DNA from: Microcoleus sp. FACHB-1515
GTDB taxonomy: Bacteria; Cyanobacteriota; Cyanobacteriia; Elainellales; Elainellaceae
Length of the DNA stretch: 64,000 nucleotides
Direction of reading: 5' to 3'
Assembly: GCF_014696105.1 (NCBI RefSeq)
Contig: NZ_JACJPO010000056.1
Location: 186,001 to 250,000, forward strand
This document shows, in pieces, positions 63,988-64,000 of this stretch. The translations under genes were made by a program, and so were the position numbers. A model generated the notes under the pieces. That model saw nothing but the letters and a program-made list of their open reading frames with translations. It was not told the DNA's origin and ran no database searches. The stretch's first letter is position 1. Every line of letters begins with the position of its first letter.

Positions 63988-64000
63988 AGTGCGATTGAAC

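Overview
The window is a stretch of cyanobacterial chromosome. The octamer GCGATCGC (HIP1) and its core CGATCG occur throughout on both strands. Several proteins are typical of cyanobacteria: the RppA/RppB two-component pair, SLH-domain porins, an AMIN-domain amidase beside glutamate racemase and solanesyl diphosphate synthase, and a ParA/coiled-coil pair resembling McdA/McdB. The genus cannot be fixed from the sequence. No rRNA, CRISPR array, insertion sequence or prophage was seen. One tRNA (Arg, anticodon ACG) is present.

Layout. 1-1.8 kb: the 3' end of a non-ribosomal peptide synthetase ending in a reductase release domain. 2.1-7.7 kb: a minus-strand series rppA, rppB, a small exported protein, an M28 peptidase lipoprotein and a PDZ-less Deg protease. 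7.9-15 kb: housekeeping genes (dtd, a HAD phosphatase, hemC, a dienelactone hydrolase) and a TPR protein. 15-20.6 kb: a small RTX protein, a VOC-like protein, a 48-residue exported peptide, recJ and a CysQ-like phosphatase. 20.4-21.7 kb: about 1.3 kb without any CGATCG site, carrying three tandem helix-turn-helix genes that start with TTG and overlap as TTGA. 21.6-27 kb: an LEA-like protein, pyrG, a convergent unknown/ribbon-helix-helix pair and a large RTX protein. 27-32.3 kb: xdhA-xdhB-xdhC (xanthine dehydrogenase and its maturation factor) with a divergent allophanate-hydrolase-C-domain/GGCT-like gene. 32.4-42.9 kb: sds, murI, amiC, a cation/proton antiporter, an AI-2E family protein, a peroxiredoxin-glutaredoxin fusion and a YhhQ-type transporter. 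43-51.6 kb: moaC, tRNA-Arg, an MFS transporter, the ParA/McdB-like pair, a beta-barrel protein and the tldD-tldE pair. 51.6-60.3 kb: an ABC importer, an iron-uptake-type porin and a urate operon (hpxO, uraH, a GNAT gene, uraD). 60.4-64 kb: a PEP-synthase-like protein with a degenerate N-terminal domain and an exported FAS1 protein.

How the genes work together. XdhAB oxidises hypoxanthine and xanthine to urate. HpxO, UraH and UraD then convert urate through 5-hydroxyisourate and OHCU to S-allantoin, so the window encodes the xanthine-to-allantoin half of purine catabolism in two clusters about 26 kb apart. MoaC belongs to the molybdenum cofactor pathway that XDH needs. The best undescribed lead is a shared 12-bp motif (ATACTGTATACA, core palindrome TGTATACA). 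It lies between xdhA and its divergent neighbour, and again, inverted, upstream of the ABC importer operon. This suggests one regulator and assigns the importer, by inference, to purine or ureide uptake. Other leads are the TTGA-coupled HTH triplet with a gene-conversion-like tract, the FAS1 domain split by a repetitive insert, the McdAB-like pair, an orphan minus-strand terminator that may end a small RNA, and two short peptides of 33 and 48 residues.
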